A model generated the notes under the pieces. That model saw only the letters and a program-made list of their open reading frames with translations. It did no database searches and had not been told where the DNA came from. From Labia minor (lineage: Eukaryota; Arthropoda; Insecta; Dermaptera; Spongiphoridae): 64,000 bases of DNA. The position numbers and the translations under genes are program-made. Of this stretch, positions 59,489 to 64,000 are shown one piece after another. The stretch spans positions 42,311,851-42,375,850 of the forward strand of contig OY720350.1 in the NCBI GenBank assembly GCA_963082975.1, in the 5' to 3' direction. The first letter of the stretch is position 1, and each line of letters opens with the position of its first letter.

Positions 59489-59859
59489 TACTTATATATA
59501 TATATAGATATTTTATAAAATAACGTTTTTTTCATGGACTAAAAAGAATAAAATAATTTTTCTATAAGCCTGACAAAGTTTATGGTTGAATTTGCTTCAT
59601 ATACAACGAAAAACGTTGGATGCATTTTGTTGATAAAAAATCGATTTCAATTTGTCATAAGAGCGAACAGATAGACATAAAGTGTAGTTGATAATAACAT
59701 TTTGCTTTCAAACTTATTTGAAGCAATGATGTATATTGAAGTTAAAATAATATATTTTATTTATTCTTATTATAATATTAATTTGAAATTGAAATCAATT
59801 TTTTATTTAAATTTAATTTTCAAAAAATAATAATTATATAATAATAATAATTCGTTGAG

Positions 59860-62689
59860 CCGTTCAGGCTGGACACATCTATACGGACGGACGGACAGAC
59901 GGACAGACATCATGCTAAAAATACTTATTTCTGTTAAGAAAATGCATGATTCGTGGAGATATGTAAAAATCTCCACATGTGAAATTTAGTGTGAAAACAA
60001 TAACTCTCTTACTATCGTCGGTCGGTAATTAAAATTAATTTAAAAATGAAAATCCAATTGAATTTTAAAATAATATAATAATAATACATTAATATTATAA
60101 GGGAATTTTGTAAATAAAACCACATATTGATATTTGTTATTGTAAATTTATTCAAAAATATATATATTTATAATTAAATTAAGAAGTCTAATATTTAAAA
60201 AAAAAAAAAAAAATAATAATGAATAAATTTACAATAACAAATATCAATATGTGGTTTTATTTACAAAATTCCCTTATAAATAAAAACAACCACCAAAGCT
60301 TTAATAATTTAATATCTACTAATCAATAATATTATTAATAAATTAAATAAAATGTATCAACATTGCTATCTTCAGACTGATCGTCCCATGGAATAGACAG
60401 ATACCGAGATTGATTAATATATTTGATAATATATATATAAAAATATATATATTTATAATTAAATTAAGAAGTCTAATATTTTTAATTGAAAGAATTTTTT
60501 TTTATTTACTTTTTAATTTAAATTAATAATAATTTAACTTTATTTTAATGTATATGGCTATACTGTGCTGATCAATTTGGTAAATCAATATCAACTAATC
60601 AGAACTTTGAAATTATGAAGTAAAATTTCAGCCTAATTTTGTTTTATTTATTTACTATCTATTTAATGTTAATATTGAAACGTTAATGCTTAAATTTAAA
60701 TTGGCTCAATTTAAATATTTAATTGATAAGTATATTTTATTTAAAAAATATTATAATAATATAAATTTATAAATAATATCTACTTGTATATATATTTACC
60801 ATAAATAAATAATTCTTTCTACTCATAATAAACTTTTATTTATTTTAATATACTCACAATTCAATATCAATAAAGTACGTATCTAATTCTATTTAATGAT
60901 TATTTATTTATCTACATATATATATATATATATATATATATGCTCAGAGATGTATAATGATAAGAAAAATAGGTAAAAATTAAATGACTAAACAATATTC
61001 ATTTAATTCCTAAAACATAAAAATGAACTGCCCTTTATAATAATAATATATAATTAGTTTATACCAGTATCTATTTTTCTTGTTATTTTTGTCCAATAGC
61101 GTTCATTATTTATATCAAAGCAATTGCTATGGAAAAAATTAAAAAATAAAAAAAAAATAAAAAATAAAATAATAGTTCAATTGAAATATTGGCTCTCGGC
61201 GCCTTTGCAATCATATTAATGGGGTCCGATGCATTTTATTAGAGATCTATTAAAATAATCTACATGGATAACATTTATATAGATATAAAGAGATAGAGAA
61301 ATGTATATGTAAGTGTGGGTGGGTGGTGGTCGGGAGGGGGGTGTATAGCAACATGGTGATCGCCTCGGGAACATTGATACCGAACCTATCGAGTTAAAAG
61401 CTTTTCAAATATTTATATTGAAAATTACGCTGGCAAGCCCTGCGGGGGTTGAAGATAGACAGGTAGGCAGCCAGACGACAACCGCCCAAACCAACTATTA
61501 TTTTAGATTGTTATCTCAATCTAAAACAAGAGATTCATTCAATTATATCGAAAGTCATCCTATATAAATAAAATGAAATTGATCTCAACGATAAATAGAC
61601 AAAATGAATTCGATAAACAAAAGATAGATACTTTGTCAAGTAAAATAATAATAAACAATAAACAAGAAAGAAAATAGAAAAAGTTATTTTTTAAATTTGA
61701 TACATATACAATAATATTTTCATATAGAGAGGCAATTAATTAAATGCCTTATAGAGATGTATAATTTTATGTTACACGTATAGGATAAAGTTTACAGAAT
61801 AAATAAAAAAATAAATCAAGAATTCAAATACAGTAGAACCTCGATAACTCAAACCTCGGTAACTTAAAAACCTCTATAACTTCAAAAAATAATATGTTCC
61901 CTTTCCATCAGAGCCCAAAACCTCAATAACTTAAAATACGCAACCTCTATAACTTCAATAAGTAATCTCTGTATTGGCTCTCAGAAGCTGAAATCTTGAA
62001 GAAACAAGAATCAGGAGAAAGTCTTCAATGTAAAAGACGAAAAATTGTCAAATTCCCTAATTTAGAACAATGTTTGTTTACGTGGTTCAAACAGTTTCGA
62101 AACAAAAACATCAGTGTTAGTGGACCAATACCAAGCTAAAGAGTTTGCTAATTCGCTGAAAATCAAAAATCTTAAAGCCAGCAATGGCTGGTTAGAGAAT
62201 TTTAAGAAGTGACATGATTTAGACTTTAAAAAAATGTTATTAACCTATCCCTAACATAGACCCTTGATAACTTAAAACCTCTATAACTTAAAATATTTTG
62301 TGTTTCTCTTGGACTTTAACTTATCGAGGTTCTACTGTACTTATATATATATATAGATATTTTATAAAATAACGTTTTTTTCATGGACTAAAAAGAATAA
62401 AATAATTTTTCTATAAGCCTGACAAAGTTTATGGTTGAATTTGCTTCATATACAACGAAAAACGTTGGATGCATTTTGTTGATAAAAAATCGATTTCAAT
62501 TTGTCATAAGAGCGAACAGATAGACATAAAGTGTAGTTGATAATAACATTTTGCTTTCAAACTTATTTGAAGCAATGATGTATATTGAAGTTAAAATAAT
62601 ATATTTTATTTATTCTTATTATAATATTAATTTGAAATTGAAATCAATTTTTTATTTAAATTTAATTTTCAAAAAATAATAATTATATA
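59860..62689. repeat. 2.83-kb tandem duplication, unit 2
   Basis: Second copy of 57011-59840, separated from it by 19 bp (59841-59859). Of these, aattcgttgag is family A sequence, closer to the other A copies than the matching bases before unit 1 (agtccattgat). It carries the A fragment (59851-60028), foldback (60095-60279), island (61184-61489) and pogo-like MITE (61831-62337). Confidence 0.9.
61831..62337 (+). mobile_element. Pogo-like MITE, unit 2 copy
   Basis: Identical, as far as I compared, to 58982-59488, including its TA flanks and broken HTH-coding part. It arose by the tandem duplication and not by an independent insertion. Confidence 0.8.
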
Positions 62690-62702
62690 TGTATCAAGTA
62701 AG

Positions 62703-62894
62703 CAGAGGCGGATTAAACGCCGGGCGGCCGCCCGGGGCCCACCAGCCCGAGGGGCCCACCAAAACCTAAATAAAAATATTTCCTTAAAAAAAATTAAAAA
62801 ATCTGTTGAGTTTATGGATAATCGGAGTTTAAATAAAACAAGGCCCATTTCAATTTTACCGCCCGGGGCACCCAATCAACTTAATCCGCCACTG
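62703..62894. mobile_element. hAT-type MITE with perfect 8-bp target duplication
   Basis: Ends CAGAGGCGGATTAA and TTAATCCGCCACTG are inverse apart from one base. Identical flanks CAAGTAAG lie at 62695-62702 and 62895-62902. A G/C-rich inner palindrome (cgggcggccgcccggg, 62721-62736) is striking in this AT-rich DNA. 192 bp, no coding. Confidence 0.9.
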
Positions 62895-62902
62895 CAAGTA
62901 AG

Positions 62903-63449
62903 TAAAATTCACTTATACAAATATAACCTAGAAATATGTGTCAAGATGGATTTATTATATAATAATAATTAAAGTTGCTTAAAAATGTTAAATTATATCA
63001 TACATATAAGCAATATTTTAATAGGTTTCAGCCATTAAAAGTAAATAATCAGTAAACACTAAAATGAATATAAAAAAATACCCAGATAATACAAATCTGG
63101 ATCATGAAAGTAAGGTTTGTTTTATAAAAGCAAATAACTTTGACAATTTGTTATAAAGCTAAAAACGACCGCAATAAGGATTTTAACATAACACATTTTT
63201 GTTTTAACACAGATATATATATAACTAACTTTACATTGCAAAAGTTATTTCAATTATAATATATAGAATATTTTTAAACTTTTGTTATTATGAATAATAG
63301 TTTTGGCTTTAAGTTCATTTTAGTTCATTTCAATTAATATTATTGCGCGGTTATCAATTATTCACTATAAATATTGACAGTAAAATTTTAATTTAATTGT
63401 TATTAAACGATGATATTTTTTTTTTGTAATGTATTTAAAATTAGGATTT
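62903..63449. other. AT-rich stretch, nothing recognised
   Basis: Low complexity, no gene. Confidence 0.4.
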
Positions 63450-63900
63450 TTTTTTTGTATGAAGGAAGTGGGTAAAAGCGACTTGGTGGATGACAGATAC
63501 TCACTGGAAAATTAACGATAATTGAATTTTCAACAAGACAACTCTGTGTTGGACAAATAGCTGTAAAAAGAGACGTAGTGCAAAAGAAGGGGGTAGAGGG
63601 GGATTTGCTCCGGGCTGAGGAAAGGGGGACCTAGCGTAGAGAATTCATTAAAATATTGATAGATGTCGACAAGGGCGTTAGTTGGACTCTCGATCTAACG
63701 GCTTAATTAACTCTCATCTGAGAGAGGAGGCTTTTGTGCCGACCCATTAGTCATCCCGCCGGGTCAAATCTAATTACCTCGCTGATTAGACCCATAATTA
63801 ATCATTATTGTTTAGTAAGACAGCACGGGAATACCAGGCATTTCAATTTTAGATAGGAGATCCACCAACAGTCAATCAATCGATAGTCACTTTTAGGATA
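63450..63900. other. Complex low-repeat island with homeodomain-type words
   Basis: Non-repetitive, less AT-rich block. 63690-63815 contains TTAATTAA, CTAATTA, ATAATTAATCATTA and a nearby GATTAGA, typical homeodomain-binding words set in mixed sequence. No open frame of note. Candidate enhancer or other conserved non-coding DNA; the window ends in A/T filler. Confidence 0.35.
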
Positions 63901-64000
63901 TTCGACAAAATAACAAAATAACTAAAAGACATTGTTTTTTTTTTTTGTTTTTTTTTAAAATACAACTTACTTAATATAAAACTGAATGTATGTGTTTATA

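Larger units (their letters stand above)
57011..59840. repeat. 2.83-kb tandem duplication, unit 1
   Basis: Matches 59860-62689 at a constant offset of 2849 bp. All landmarks I compared (foldback at 57246, A-run, (TA)n at 58065-58092, G-rich block at 58460, pogo-like element at 58982) recur at exactly that offset, and I noticed no mismatch. Contents: end of a family A element, a perfect foldback, A/T filler, a complex island at 58335-58640, and a pogo-like MITE. Confidence 0.9.

Noticed and set aside
62669..62875. A 68-codon minus-strand frame
   Set aside because: It lies across the hAT MITE and reads through its GC-rich palindrome; not a gene.

Overview
This is a strongly AT-rich, intron-bearing metazoan window. 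The mix of old DNA transposons (mariner, Tc1, pogo, hAT, Mutator, piggyBac-like MITEs), Helentron-like elements and RTE/Jockey LINE remnants suggests an arthropod. A parasitic copepod is one possibility, but that is a guess. There are no operons, rRNAs, CRISPR arrays or convincing tRNAs.

Only one host gene is supported. It is a two-exon RING-CH (MARCH-type) membrane E3 ubiquitin ligase on the + strand, with coding exons at 28874-29086 and 33361-33900. The splice joins in phase 0, and the protein has about 250 residues, a complete C4HC3 zinc-binding set and two membrane segments. Its 4.3-kb intron is full of MITEs, one ending about 36 bp before the splice acceptor.

The rest is mobile-element remains and AT-rich filler. 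Layout: 1-396 hAT end; 1.8-6.2 kb Helentron-like families A and B, including an inverted B pair; 6.4-6.7 kb hAT MITEs; 8.1-9.4 kb dead Tc1; 11-12.3 kb Jockey LINE remnant and a B copy; 13.5 and 16.4 kb foldbacks; 19.5 kb hAT MITE with a perfect 8-bp target duplication; 20.9 kb A copy; 22.8-25.6 kb RTE LINE remnants; 25.9-26.4 kb TA-flanked MITE; 27.3-28.5 kb foldback and hairpin-unit repeats; 28.9-33.9 kb the MARCH gene; 34.2-38.1 kb nested A copies and a mariner relic; 40.3-41.3 kb pogo-like relic; 42.2-43.0 kb mariner relic; 44.3-47.75 kb a hAT element with a Mutator-like element and a mariner nested inside it; 48.2-49.2 kb MITEs; 51.1-54.8 kb mariner relic, TTAA-flanked MITE, long-TIR element and B remnants; 56.5-62.7 kb A copy and a 2.83-kb near-perfect tandem duplication; 62.7 kb hAT MITE.

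Several less AT-rich, low-repeat islands (about 1.1, 7.3, 9.8, 10.5, 12.8, 18.2, 21.6, 38.5, 55, 58.4/61.2 and 63.7 kb) carry no recognisable protein. They are candidates for conserved non-coding or regulatory DNA.

The most interesting structural observations are: two unrelated-sequence repeat families (A and B) that share one Helentron-like plan; the three-level hAT/Mutator/mariner nest with readable target duplications; the tandem duplication; a palindromic chimeric MITE in the MARCH intron; and a dispersed short hairpin unit with a conserved stem.
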